The notes below the pieces were generated by a model. The model saw nothing but the letters and a program-made list of their open reading frames with translations, did not search any database and was not told the origin of the DNA. This document shows, in pieces, positions 38,330 to 49,900 of a stretch of 64,000 bases of DNA. The position numbers and the translations under genes were made by a program. How positions within the stretch are numbered: position 1 is the stretch's first letter; every line of letters starts with the position of its first letter. This DNA comes from Cristatella mucedo (Eukaryota; Bryozoa; Phylactolaemata; Cristatellidae), in NCBI GenBank assembly GCA_009760855.2, contig WPIO01000113.1, positions 1,004,001-1,068,000 on the forward strand, given 5' to 3'.

Positions 38330-39890
38330 TTCGCACACGCCCTTGTGCAAATGAAATTCAAATTTCCCGGGCCATTGCCGTGTATTGCCAAGATTGAATG
38401 GTCAGAGAGGGTTGAAAATATGTGCGTTCACAGTGAGATTTTACACTGAATAAGAATCGGAGTTGGTGCAGCCGATTTCCCGTCGATTTGCCACTGGTTG
38501 AGGTATTAGCCCTGCCATTGCTTTTGATTTCCGTGCATTGTTGACAATTAGCGTGCGAAATGGCTTTAAGTTCTACGATATTTCACTTTTAGCATAAAGA
38601 AATTGAAATGCGATGACAGTAGGCAACTCGTGCAGCCAATTTGTGGTCGATTTGCCATGAATTATAGGGGATTGCTGCTTTAAGCCAAGCCGTTGCTGTA
38701 GATTGCCATGAATTTCCCGACATCATACGAGTGAAATTGCTTAAAATGATGCGGTTGACTTTAACCACTGTACTTTGTAACATGCATTCAAAATTGAAGC
38801 ATTTCGAAACCGATTTCGGGGCATTTTGCATGCTGACCCTGTGTATGTCACCCATAACCATATTATTCATTTTGTTTGTTTTTCAAGCATGATTTTACTT
38901 ACCATTCAATTGCACTTCCCTTTGCAGCAAATTTAAAGCGCCTAGAAAGAGATTAAATTCTCTGAGGGCGCTTTATCAAGTGCATTATTATTATTATGCA
39001 TCAGATTATTGTAGATTGTGGTATTGGCTCGGCCCATTGCAGTGCATTGCTGCCGAATTGTTGAGGAAGCTGTAGTGAAATTGTGCGATTATACAATAAC
39101 CGAAGATTAGACCAACGTGCAATCATTATTAGAGCTTAAAGTGTGTGCATTCTTGTCGCTGTGCGGTGGATTGCAATGGATTGAAGTATGGGACCGGACC
39201 GTGTCAATCGATTGCACTGCATTGCATGAGAACGCGTGTGCACAATCCGAGCAACTTTGTGGGTGCACTTAGAACCGAGTCTAGTCTTATATGCAATGTC
39301 AATTAGAGCTTCGAAATGGTGATTTGAGGGTAATTTGCAATGGAATAATGTAAATTACAGTATTCTTCCAGGTTATTTCAAGCGATCGCTGCGTATTGCC
39401 CGAGTTCGAGAATGAAGAAGTTTTTTATTTTATTTTACGAGCGTGTGCACACGACATTGTGCACTTTAATATGCAATAAAAAGGGAGCTCGGCTCAATCC
39501 ATTTTTATTTTTTATTTTTGGGATTCGGCGGATTGAAGTGGGTTTCGGTATTGGCCCGGGCTACTGCAGTCGGTTATAGCGCGTTGCACGAGAACGGCCA
39601 TGCCAATGCAAGTGAAATTTTTGTTAGTGCAATTGTCGCAGAGAGTCATCATATGAAATAAAAAGAGAGCTTTTTGCAGCAGGATTCTTTCGTTTCGCGG
39701 TGGAATGCAGTGGATTTCGGTACAGGGCCTCCGACGTTGAAGCTCATTTGCATAAGTGTGCGCGCTCACAATGACGCAAGGTGTGGTGGTTAGATAAAAT
39801 GCAACGTGGAAATAACAATAACATTTGAGCTCGACAGCGCCACCATCCTGTTGATTTCAGCCTAACTAGGGTGGATTGCAGTGAATTTCG
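38330..39890. repeat. Degenerate satellite-like repeats, period about 170-180 bp
   Basis: Related phrases recur: GCAGCCGATTTCCCGTCGAT (38469), GCAGCCAATTTGTGGTCGAT (38633), GGATTGAAGTATGGGACCGG (39178), GGATTGAAGTGGGTTTCGG (39531), TGCAGTGGATTTCGGTACAG (39706). Adjacent copies lie about 165-180 bases apart. An L2-B end is inserted at 38828-38997. Copies are too diverged to delimit by eye. Confidence 0.5.
38828..38997 (+). mobile_element. L2-B 3' fragment
   Basis: GCATGCTGACCCTGTGTATG to the hairpin and ATTATTATTA tail. Well conserved, so younger than the satellite-like sequence around it. Confidence 0.92.
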
Positions 39891-39894
39891 GTGG

Positions 39895-40412
39895 ATTGCC
39901 GTTATTCGTCAAAAACTTGACGACCTGCACAAGCTCCCAATCGAGCAGTTCATCGACTTTAAGGTTCTGTCACTTACTTTTAGATCCTCCCTTCTCTTAC
40001 GCCAGCCTACTTGTCAGAACTACTACCTCTCCAGACGAAGAATCGTACAACCCGCTGTTGTGACTCGAATCATTTAGCCGTACCTCGTACGAACCTCAAA
40101 ACCTTTGGAGACCGTGCCTTTAGTTCCTATGCTCCCTAAACCTGGAACTCACTATCGATGCATGTCACGACGTCCCCTGACATGACGCCATTAAAAAGGA
40201 TGCTTAAAACGCACCTTTTTATTATATCATTTAGTAGGTATTTGTGATTCGTCGTTCGTCTGCATGCCCCTGCTTACAATATGCCTGCTGCCTTTGGATG
40301 TTACCACCAAACATTTGGTAATGCTTTATATGCAGTATCTGTAAAGTTCCCAGAGAGAGATGCAGTTCTCTGGAAGCGCTATACAAATATATTACTATTA
40401 TTATTATTATTT
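39895..40412 (+). mobile_element. L2-B 3' fragment, old
   Basis: Decayed thumb region ([12 protein letters not shown] readable near 39950), GAGACCGTGCCTTTAG, then a decayed hairpin (GAGAGAGATGCAGTTCTCTG) and ATTATT tail. Confidence 0.85.
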
Positions 40413-40830
40413 AAAAAGTTTGGAATTCGCTTGCTGGTACAGTTGCTACTTGCAATGGCTCAGGCATCATTTAAGTCGCATCTGAAGACTCTATTGTTCA
40501 GTCACCGTTTGCTTCGCCCAGTGAATAAGGCTTGTATTTTGGTCGGGTGTGCTGTGCCTTTATACCTGTCTATGATTTAGTACATGCTACCTGCTGTAAG
40601 GATACCTGGTGGGACCACTCAGTGGTCATTTTTGTCTTCATGCTTGCTATAACATACTAGCCTAAGTAGGATTTTTCTCTCTTGTGGATGCCTTATCTGT
40701 GGATGTCCCTAACCCTAGGGCTAGTCGCAAACCAATGATTGATTAACCCCGTAACTCTTGTTGCGATCGTTAATTACCTGAATAGAGATAAAGTTTTCTA
40801 AGGCCTTACTGCGAACGACATATAAAAATG
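40413..40830 (+). mobile_element. Third L2-like fragment
   Basis: ASFKSHLKTLLFSHRLL is readable near 40465-40520, the C-terminal signature of L2-type reverse transcriptases. The 3' part differs from L2-A and L2-B but ends in an L2-like AATAGAGATAAAGTTTTCT. Possibly a third family. Confidence 0.55.
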
Positions 40831-41052
40831 ACGGAAGTCGGGAGTGAGTTCTAAGCTTTGGGACCATACGAACTAAAGGCACGGTCTCCAAAGGATGAGG
40901 TTTATTCGAGGTATAGGTGAACAGTTAGATTCAAAAAAAGTGGGTGGTACGGTGATTAGCCTGTTGGGGGCAGTAGATCTGATAGGTAGGCTGGGGCCAA
41001 AAAATAAAGGGACTGAAAGTCAGTGACAAGTCCTTGAAGTCGATGCGTTGCT
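40831..41052 (-). mobile_element. L2-B fragment
   Basis: GGAAGTCGGGAGTGAGTTC through GTCGATGCGTTGCTTA, antisense, with no tail. Confidence 0.85.
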
Positions 41053-41186
41053 TATCATCATTATTATTTGTTGGAAAAGGTACTCTTAAATCTATAAACA
41101 AAAGTTAAGCGTGTAAAGGACTGAACGTAATAAGTCACCAAATGCGAGAACTTACAAGCTCACTAGTCTCGAAAAAATACACACAC

Positions 41187-41369
<183 letters not shown>

Positions 41370-41619
41370 GGGAGAGGCAGTGAGAGCGAGAGAAACAGCA
41401 CGGAGCCTAAAATATATCTTGATATTTATAGCGGACTACAAGGAAGCAGGCAGAGAAAACCACTCAGCCTTACGCCAGCGAAACTCAATGAAAAAATGAT
41501 TTTAATAAAGCTCATTGACAGAAAATAGTCTCCAATTTTTCTGCCATAAAGATATACCTGCGCCGAGAAAGATCCGCACGATTTCCCGGAAGCAGCTAGA
41601 GCTCTCCTGCTGAACTTTG

Positions 41620-41739
41620 TGCAGAGAGGTCAAGGGACACTTGGGATACTGAGGTCAGTGTGCACTCAGCCGGCGAGGTTAGAGGACACTTAGACATCGA
41701 GTTCAGAGGGCAATCGGCCGACGAGGTCAGAGGACAATT
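41620..41739. repeat. 24-bp minisatellite, 5 units
   Basis: On the minus strand five degenerate units translate as eight-residue repeats: NCPLTSSA, DCPLNSMS, KCPLTSPA, ECTLTSVS, QVSLDLSA. No wider gene context. Confidence 0.75.
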
Positions 41740-41764
41740 GGTCGGCCTTCCCAAGTAAAGCTGG

Positions 41765-42309
41765 AGCTTTTCACGGTTTACCCCGAGGTAAGGTCGCTCA
41801 CTTTTAGGTCCCTTCATTCTATTGCTCCAGCCTATCTCTCCGACATACTCCTCCATCAGGCCAAGCATCGTACCACCCGCTTTTCGGAATCCAACAGTCT
41901 AGAAATACCTCGTACAAACCTTAAATCCTTTGGAGACCGTGCATTTAGCTCGTATGCTCCCACAGCCTGGAACTCCCTCCCAACCTGCATCAGAACATCC
42001 CCTGACCTGACCACATTTAAAAGGAACTTAAAAACACACCTATTTAGGTCAGCATTTAGTGGGTCCCTGTGATTCGTCCTTCACGTGCTTATGCGTGCTG
42101 ACACTGTGCATGCTGCCACTAACCACATTTGCATGCTGACCCTGTGCATGTCACCCCTAACCATGTTATTCATTTTGTTTGTTTTTTCAAGCATGATTTT
42201 ACTCACCATTCAATTGCATTTCCCTTTGCAGTAAATGTAAAGCGCCTAGAAAGAGATTAAGTTCTCTGAGGGTGCTTTATCAAGTACATTATTGTTATCA
42301 TTATTATTA
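41765..42309 (+). mobile_element. L2-B 3' fragment, well preserved
   Basis: TCCAGCCTATCTCTCCGACA, GCATCGTACCACCCGCTTTT, CCTTTGGAGACCGTGCATTT, the complete 3' UTR, the hairpin (AAAGCGCCTAG... GGGTGCTTTA) and ATT repeats. Confidence 0.92.
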
Positions 42310-42735
42310 AGGTGTAGTTGATCATAAAGTGACTTTTACATCTAATTTCAACACAATCTGAAGCCATCTACCGTTAGAAGTACCTCCAGTCTTTCGCTTT
42401 GTGCAGGAGTGATCCGACCCCTGAGGACCGTAGGGCCAACACTGTACTGCTAGAGCTATATGAATAGGTCTTAAAGCCGAGGCTTTGATTTTATACGACG
42501 CGATGAAACTGAAACCCAGCATATTTCCTGATTATGCCCGTGCATTTTATTCACTATCTGGGTTCAGACCTACAACTAAAACCCAGACCTGCAAAACGTT
42601 CGCCTGCTTTTGTGGACGACCAGAGTACCTACCTGCAAGAGGTGGAGCCCATGGAGCACGAAGCGATTGCCACCCCTCAAGGACAGAGGGAAGCACCTGC
42701 ATCCTACATGCTACACAATTTACTGGTCCAAGTTA
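42310..42735. other. No recognised feature
   Basis: Unassigned. The overlapping plus frames at 42485-42730 are unconvincing. Confidence 0.4.
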
Positions 42736-42920
42736 TTGCATGCTGACCCTGTGTATGTCACCCCTAACCATGTTATTCATTTTGTTTGTTTTTCAAGCAT
42801 GATTTTACTTACCATTCAATTGCATTTCCCTTTGCAGCAAATGTAAAGCGCCTAGAAAGAGATTAAGTTCTCTGAGGGCGCTTGATCAAGTACATTAATA
42901 TTATTATTATTATTATTATT
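42736..42920 (+). mobile_element. L2-B 3' fragment
   Basis: GCATGCTGACCCTGTGTATG to the hairpin and (ATT)n. About 185 bases. Confidence 0.92.
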
Positions 42921-42929
42921 ACAAGGTGG

Positions 42930-43505
42930 TCCGATAGTCACACATTTGCTTTTCTAATTGTTGATGCTGTTGTGCGACCATCACCTTGTGCTCGAAATTT
43001 AGGTGTCGTTTTCGACAGCTGCCTCAATTTTAAAAGCTTCATTCAGAAGACTGCTTTCACGTTTGATCCCTATCCAAGATTGATAGCTGTCTCCCACAGT
43101 GGCTTGCAAAATAAATGTAACTAGTTCCTTGGTTCTGTCTCGGCTTGATTATTGTAATTAACTTTTGGCTTGGCTACCAAAGAAAGCAATTAAGCCACTG
43201 CAGCTGACTACGAATATGGCTGCAAGGCTAGTCTTCAAGTCCCCGCTGTTTGAGCACGTGTCTCCTTTACTAAAAGAGCTAGGATGGATACCGGTTGCAA
43301 TGGATACACCGCAAAGTTCTTACTCTGACCCGCTAGGCACGCCACGGTTTGGCTCCTCCATACCTACCTGAACTGCTGCGCCAGTTTCACCTCGTGCCCT
43401 CAGGCCCTGTAAGGACGATAAATTAGCTGTTCCATTCCTCCGCTTAAGATCGTTGGAGACATAAGCTTTAGCTCCGCAGGTCCTAGACTGTGGAACTCGG
43501 CTCTT
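42930..43505 (+). mobile_element. L2-A fragment
   Basis: ARNLGVVFDSCLNFKSFIQK is readable at 42975-43035, then [20 protein letters not shown] near 43220. Frameshifts near 43110 and 43330. Joined to L2-B at about 43505. Confidence 0.88.
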
Positions 43506-44165
43506 AATATACACAGGCGATTCCAGATTGATTGCTACCAACGAGCCACAATAATCCGAGGAATCACTTCGAGGTACCTCAGGCTCTGTTCTTGGTTCGC
43601 TTCTTTTCACAATTTATAATAACAATAATAATAATGCACTTGATAAAGCGCCCTCAGTGAACTTAATATCTTTCTAGGCGCTTTACATTTGCTGCAAAGG
43701 GAAATGCAATTGAATGGTAAGTAAAATCATGCTTGAAAAACAAACAAAATTAACAGGGTCAGCATGCAAATGTGGTTAGTGGCAGCATGCACAGTGTCAG
43801 CATGCATAAGCACACAAAGGACAAATCACAGGGACCCACTAAATGCTGTCATAAATAGATGCATTTTTAAGTTGTTTTTTTTAATGTGGTCGTCAGGGGA
43901 TGTCGTGACACAAGTCGAAAGTGAGCTCCCGGCTTTGGGTGCATACGAACTAAATGCACGGTCTCCAAAGGATTTGAATTTATACTCTCCGTTTTGCCGA
44001 AGTAATCTTTATGAGCAATCTAGCCTTTCACTTTACTTTACTTTCACTTCACTTTCACACTACGCCAATGACACTCAGCCGTACTTATGCTTTGATCCAT
44101 ACTAGCCATCAATCACGTCAAGCTCTTTCAACTTCCTTGTTGCTTGTATTCCAGACATTCACTTT
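43506..44165 (+). mobile_element. L2-B palm fragment split by an antisense L2-B copy
   Basis: 43506-43616 holds CGAGGTACCTCAGGCTCTG before the motif-B area. 43985-44165 resumes with the motif-C area (YANDTQPYLCFDPY). The insertion between them is listed separately. Confidence 0.75.
43617..43984 (-). mobile_element. L2-B 3' fragment nested in a sense L2-B
   Basis: AATAATAATAATGCACTTG, hairpin block and 3' UTR (with a short deletion after CAAACAAAAT), to the thumb end. Confidence 0.88.
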
Positions 44166-44179
44166 TGTTTGGCCTATTA

Positions 44180-44315
44180 GTTAAGCTGCTCACCCGTTCG
44201 AGTTTACTATGAATTCATTGGATGGCCGAGGACCCGGGATCGAACCCTGCGGCAAACGCGAAGCGCCTGAATGGACACTTCAAGTTCTCTTGGGTGCTTT
44301 GCAAAAGATTTATAT
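44180..44315 (+). mobile_element. SINE-2
   Basis: CACCCGTTCGAG head, GGGATCGAACCCTGCGG (B-box), tail AAGCGCCTGAATGG, CAAGTTCTCTTGGGTGCTTT. Confidence 0.8.
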
Positions 44316-44439
44316 TTTTATCCTAAACCATAAACCCTAGAACTTTGCCAAATCGGCGTACTGAAAGCCTAGAACGCGTCCACTAACGTGGCTATCGGTC
44401 GGCTTTACCTCCAGACTGAACGTTAGCAGAAAATCGACG

Positions 44440-44625
44440 ATAAATAAAATAAATAAATCCTAGCTGATTAAACAGCCTCTTTTTGTATAGCGACAGAAGA
44501 GCCTTTACGGCTATCGCCACTGCTTGCAGTGAAGATAAAGGATCGCCCACCACAGGAATCGAACCCACGACCTCGGGAGCGAAGTCGTGAAAGCAACCAC
44601 CTGATCGCGACGAGGTATGGAAGGG
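44440..44625 (-). mobile_element. SINE-1
   Basis: AAATAAATAAATCCTAGCTG (reversed 3' end), TGTATAGCGACAGAAGAGCC, GGAATCGAACCCACGACC (reversed B-box), TCGTGAAAGC. Confidence 0.88.
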
Positions 44626-45479
44626 AAAGGCCATGTAGTCGATGGAAGAATCGCCGGCGAGCGGCATTGAGGAAACAATGGCTGGTCGACAAATTGGTGG
44701 ATCGATCGCGAGATTGGATGGTAGCAATGAAGATAATAAGTACATATGGCACAAAGTTAGAGACGAAAAGAAAAAAATATCGGCGTAAGGCTCACGGAAT
44801 TTAGCGAAACTGTCGTCGCCAGCGATGGCAGAAACATCGGTCCAGGTTGCCGTATTGCTATATCCATTGTACTCTTAGTTCAGCCATTTCTGCACTAGTT
44901 CGGCTGTAGGCAAAATGCACGCATCTTGTAAAGGCCTGCCGCCCACAGTCCGCCAACGGTCTCGACGCAGAGCTCAATATCCTTGGGCAGTGCCACTAGC
45001 AGCACAGTTTAGCCAAAGTTGAAAGAATTGCCTTTGAAGTATGGTTGACACGGCAGGTGACTTCTTATAGAGTCACTGAAAGGCACGCAGCAGCTCACGC
45101 TCGGTGCTTTGACTCACAGACCGGCAAATTGTTGCTTCAAGAGGGAGACTGCTATGCGAGTTCAGACTCGCGCCTAATATAGCAGCCGGGTTATAAATCT
45201 GGGTCTGCTTCCAGCGACTGGATAGTTTCGGCGTCTGCAGATAGAGGTCCAGCATGCCATTCTTAAATATTAGCATTCCAGCTCAATTAAGCTCAAACAA
45301 GAGGTACAACTTTACCACACCAAGATAACAGCAAAACTTCACTTACATACACAATCTGGTGAAGTTGAGGCAAAAGTTTTGACTATCGAGACAAATTGTT
45401 GGCTCATTTCCACGAAAAAAAGATGACCGAGCAGCGCTCAATGTCGGCTCTTTTGGAAAGTTTCCAGTTGTACAGTTGC
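44626..45479. other. No recognised feature
   Basis: About 850 bases unassigned. Confidence 0.4.
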
Positions 45480-45752
45480 ATAATATAGATGTCTAGTTCC
45501 AGAGTGACCTTTCACTGGACGCACACAATTAGCTTCAAAGCCAGGCCTGCCTACTTTCAGCTACCTAAAATTGCAAAAATTTGGCTTCGCTTAGACAGGG
45601 AAAATACATCCAAATCTGTCAATGCAGTTATACACTCATGTCTTGACTTCTATAACTGATTCGTTGCTAGTCTACCGGCCCATGCAATTTGGTGGTGCTT
45701 GAAGTTAGTGAAAAGCTCTGCAGTTAGGCTTGTCTGTCGTGAGCTTGACAGT
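45480..45752 (+). mobile_element. L2-B fragment
   Basis: CAGAGTGACCTTTCACTGGA, CTCATGTCTTGACTTCTATA and CTCTGCAGTTAGGCTTGTCT, a decayed sense copy cut off by the next element. Confidence 0.75.
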
Positions 45753-46545
45753 TAATAATAATAATACACTTGATAAAGCGCCCTCAGAGAACTCAATCTC
45801 TCTCTAGGCGCTTTACATTTGCTGTAAAGTGAAATGCAATTGAATGGTAAGTAAAATCATGCTTGAAAAACAAACGAGATGAATAATATGGTTAGGGGTG
45901 ACATGCACAGGGTCAGCATGCAAATGTGGTTAGTGGCAGCATGCACAGTGTTAGCACGCATAAGCACATCAAAGAAGAATCACAGGGACCCACTAAATGC
46001 TGTCTTAAATAGGTGTGTTTTTAGGTTCCTTTTAAATGTGGTCAGGTCAGGGGATGTTTTGACGCAGGTCGGGAGGGAGTTCCAGGCTTTGGGAGCATAT
46101 GAACTAAATGCACGGTCTCCAAAGGATTTAAGGTTTGTATGAGGTATTTCTAGACTGTTGGATTCCGAGAAGCGGGTGTTACGATGCTTGGCCTGATGGG
46201 GTAGTATATCTGAGACATAGGCTGGAGCCATAGAATGAAGGGACCTAAAAGTTAGCGACAAAACCTTATAATAATAATAATAATATTGCACTTGATAAAG
46301 CGCCCTCAGAGAACTTAATCTCTTTCTAGGCGCTTTACATTTGAAGTCAATCCGTTGCTTGACTGGTAGCGAGTGCAGGTCGGCGAGAAGTGGAGTAATG
46401 TGGCAACTGCGACGCTCACGACAGACAAGCCTAGCTGCAGAGTTTTGCACAAGCTGCAATCGCCTGATCGCACATGCTGGTAGGCCAGTAAGCAGTGAGT
46501 TGCAGAAGTCGATACGGGATGTCACGAATGCATGAACTAACAGTT
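45753..46545 (-). mobile_element. L2-B LINE 3' part, open C-terminal frame
   Basis: From AATAATAATAATACACTTG to CATGAACTAACAG. A 181-codon minus frame (45980-46525) encodes the thumb end, including [20 protein letters not shown] and [18 protein letters not shown], and stays open through a 75-bp internal insertion. Confidence 0.92.
46269..46343 (-). mobile_element. 75-bp L2-B tail inserted in frame in L2-B
   Basis: The inserted piece is only the hairpin and ATT tail. Its 75 bases add 25 codons ([17 protein letters not shown] then a run of Y) between IDFK and VLSLTF without breaking the frame. Confidence 0.9.
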
Positions 46546-46554
46546 TGCCACATC

Positions 46555-47185
46555 ACACAGCTTTCTTTCAGATCGGCAGGGCCCCTAACTAAGCATAGCT
46601 TTGAAATATAAGGTTTTATTAACGTTTAATTATCTTCATTCTCTGGCCGTACGAATTACTTTCCTCCGGCTAGGCATCGTAAAACGGGCTGTTCTGAATT
46701 AAATCGCTTAGCTATACCTCGTACGAATTTCAATGCCCTTAAAAACCACGCCCTTAGTTTGTATGCTTCCAAAGCCTGGGACTTACTCCCGTATGATGTT
46801 GCTACGTCCCCATGACTTAACAACATTAAAAAGGAGCTAATAGCGCATGATTTCATCACGACATTTGGTACGTTGTTATAATTCGTTCTCTTTATGAATA
46901 TACGAGCTGACACTGTGTATACTGCCACTAACGATATTTGTATGTTGACACTATGAATTTCATCTCTAGCCATGCTGTGATTTTTGACATTGAGTATGTT
47001 ACCGCTAAAAATAATAACAATGATAGTAATAATAATATATTTGTTATAGCGCCCGCAGAGAGTTCAATCTTTTCCTGGGTCACTCTTTGATCTCGCCTCC
47101 TCTGCAACATATGTTAAGTGCATAGACATAGATAAGGTTATCTGAGAAAGATACACATTTTCTATTATTATTAACATAATATTAT
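46555..47185 (+). mobile_element. L2-B 3' fragment, old, with nested antisense tail
   Basis: Decayed sense copy (CCTCGTACGAATTTCAATGC, GCTTCCAAAGCCTGGGAC, GAGCTGACACTGTG) ending in ATAGATAAGGTTATCTGAG and ATTATTATTA. An antisense tail (AATAATAATATATTTG, GCGCCCGCAGAGAGTTCAAT) lies at about 47005-47080. Confidence 0.8.
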
Positions 47186-48670
47186 AAAGATTTCGTTTTC
47201 TCAGATCTTAAAGCAAAAGCCCGGTTCGTATAACCCTCCGTATGGAGTTACCTCCCGGGAGATAACTCGTGTGGGCTTGGCTTGAGGGGGTTGGGCTTTT
47301 GTTTAGGCATGCTGCCTCGCTGCTGAAAGTAGACTGCGACCTGACAGGGAGGCGAGTTTGATTCAAACGCGAAAGATCAGGTTGCTTTCTCAAACAGAGA
47401 GATTTATTAAGCTTTACCCGCACGCGGCCAGCGTATGAGCAGCGCGTATGTTTACTAGCGCTCGCCCCACACCGGCGCCTGGCGGGGCAGCCAAGCTCAC
47501 CAGCAGTTGATGTCAACTGCTGGAGGAGTTCTTCGATTTCACGTTTTTGCCGTCGTTATTACCTAGTTAGAAATAGTATTTTTTTAATAAATCTAATATT
47601 AAGCCTCGAATAAACAGGCGTTTACTGCGCGACAGCACTGTTGCGAGTTTACGTAACTACCGGCATCGAGGACTCACTATTACGACCCGTGCCTGCACGT
47701 GGTATTGGACTGCGGCAGGCGCGTTCCACGCGTGTGCCTGTCCTGTTCGCGGCGCCCAGGTACTTGTCGCGTCTCATCTGCTGTCGCGCGAAGCTTTCTT
47801 TTTATTCAGCCTGCACTAAGCATTGTAGCGCGTCTAGGCTGGCTGCGCCCTTGTTTCTAGCGTGGCAGAGGAATGTCGAAGTGCCCCCACCTCATGCTCG
47901 TGCCTAAATGCTTGGCGCAGGAGCAGGTGGCACGACGGTAGGAGCGGCGGTGATAGAAAGCCTGTGGCTGCCTCTTTCAGTTTCGTCTTGACTGCTATTA
48001 TGGCAACTCGGAAAATAATCGCGCACGCAAGTCAGTGCGGTGCTGCCTGCAGAAGCCCCAACTATGCAGGCTTGGCGTTCTTCGCGTATCTAAGCGAAAG
48101 CAGGAGTGAGCTGGGCGTCGCCAGGGCTATAGGTTAAATTTGACTGTGCATTGCAACGTGTGCGATCGTGAAGTTTGACCTGTGGCCGCGTGGAGTTGCT
48201 GGGTGCTGAGCCACGAACAGCCCACGGTGTTGCTGTGCTGTGTCGGCGGACGAGGCGATCATTTTGCAGCGATTCAGCGATTTCGATGCTGGCTTCTAGC
48301 TGCCGCTCTCGAACGCTTGTCTGGCTTTCATTACCGTGGAGAGAGACCCGAGAGTTCGCCGGTCGGCAAAGTTGTGCGACGGTTGTATCGCTTGCAGATT
48401 GTATCGTACTGATTGCTCGGTGATGCTTTCATAGCTATCTTGCTGATAGCGCCGAACTGAGAACTTTTTCGGCAGTACTGTGCTAGCGTGCTGCTGGCGT
48501 TGGCCTCTATCCATACGTCGAAGCAGCATGGGCCACCCTGACTTTTATACGCTATAACAGGGACTGCACCTTAAACCTGCACCTTGACCCTGCTTTTTCC
48601 TTTCCAATCGTAGTTCCCAGCGGGTCTTCTAAAAGATCACTGCCGTCCTGCATTCGTGCTTTCCTATGGT
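47186..48670. other. GC-rich stretch without an assigned gene
   Basis: About 1.5 kb. Several 75-90-codon plus frames (47641-48423) overlap in different frames and match no family I know. Contains a short perfect palindrome at 47500-47523. Confidence 0.4.
47500..47523. repeat. Palindrome with 11-bp arms
   Basis: CCAGCAGTTGA, a 2-base spacer TG, then TCAACTGCTGG. Confidence 0.95.
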
Positions 48671-48754
48671 TCCAGCCCTACTTTATAGTTCTTATCCAGG
48701 CATTGATAAAGGATCCAGCCCTACTTTAAAGTTCTTATCCAGGCATTGATAAAG
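48671..48754. repeat. 43-bp direct tandem duplication
   Basis: TCCAGCCCTACTTTATAGTT and the following 23 bases repeat once with one change (TATAG to TAAAG). Confidence 0.97.
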
Positions 48755-48989
48755 CTAGTGGGGCTTCTGCACTTAATCAGCAGTATGTGTAAGTCAAGGT
48801 GTTTTCATTCAGGTTTAGGTAGCTTAATTTTTAAACACTGGGCTACCACTCGGAGCTACTTCCCAACCAACCAGGCTTTCTGTCTTGCAATGCATCGGCT
48901 CAGGGGTTTTATCACTCAATTATTGGTACCTTCATCCTCTTGCTCAAGCCAGCCGAACCACTTCCTAATCCGGCTTGATGTCGTCACGC

Positions 48990-49310
48990 CCACTCTTCTA
49001 GCTCAACCCTTTTAACCATGCCATATCGATATACAGCCAACCTAGAATCCTTTGAAGACCTTGCCTTCATTTTATGATGCCAATGCCTCGAAATCGCTTG
49101 CAACTGGCGATACGACATACCTGACATGCTATTCAGCAACTATAAAAGCTACATGTTAAAGAATTAGCTTTGCACCTTTGTTTGGTATTCGTGCTGATCA
49201 TGTGCATTTAATCACTAACCAATCGACACTCTTCTTTTCTAGCACACGTACATGACCTAATAGAGCTCAGTTCTCATATAGAGCAATATAAATATTCGAT
49301 CAGTTTTATC
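48990..49310 (+). mobile_element. L2-B relic
   Basis: CTAGAATCCTTTGAAGACC and GTGCTGATCATGTGCATTTA align with conserved L2-B blocks but are heavily decayed. Confidence 0.55.
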
Positions 49311-49445
49311 ATTAGCATAGTTTCTTAGCATAGCTGCAATTGGTGTCCTTTGCTGAGCTAGACTCATCTCACAAAGCAGCTTCAGAGTCTTAGTAGTGTA
49401 CAGGTCTTTCATTGCCGCTTTGATATTTATCAAAACACTGGCGGC

Positions 49446-49812
49446 ATGCTGGAGTTGAGAATCAATGAACTCGGTTTTTTCGACGGCATTCGTATTTGCA
49501 TTTTAGATATCGATTGCATCGCCAAGCGTTCAGCTCTGCTTGACTGCCGAAATTCGAGTGTCGTCATACTTCTTGCTTGTGGAAGCCTGTCCGAGTGGCC
49601 ACCACTGTCACCGGAAGCAGCAGAGAACGTTCGTGCAAGTTGCCTATCTCCTGCCGTTGGTCACTGCCGTCGAAGTAGGCCAGATTACGAGAGCATGCCT
49701 GGGAAGGCAAGAGCCACTGCCGGGCATGGGCACGCGACCAGTCAGCAGCACACCACCACTAGAGAGGATTGCTCACTGCCGGGTCCGACTGGTGATCAGA
49801 AATCGAGCCGAC
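49446..49812 (+). other. Open frames ending at a consensus splice donor
   Basis: An ATG frame from 49446 (MLELRINELGFFDGIRICI) and a second frame (FVQVAYLLPLVTAVEVGQI) are both open up to a perfect GTAAGT at 49813. I recognise neither. Could be a 5' exon of DDB2, a separate gene, or chance. Confidence 0.25.
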
Positions 49813-49900
49813 GTAAGTGGCTCCTCGTTGCCGGCCTGCAGTCGTTGCCAGCAGTGACAGCCTTCTGCTGCGCCTCGAGTACACGCGACTGAGTCAGCTC

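Noticed and set aside
41596-41868. Cysteine-containing repeat protein (eight-residue repeats)
   Set aside because: Only five degenerate units of a 24-bp minisatellite, next to LINE sequence, with no start or splice support.
45980-46525. Host gene encoding a tyrosine-rich protein
   Set aside because: The frame is the L2-B thumb region with a LINE tail inserted in it.
49817-49900. Longer DDB2 start
   Set aside because: The frame there begins with GTG. The first ATG codons are at 49901 and 49913.
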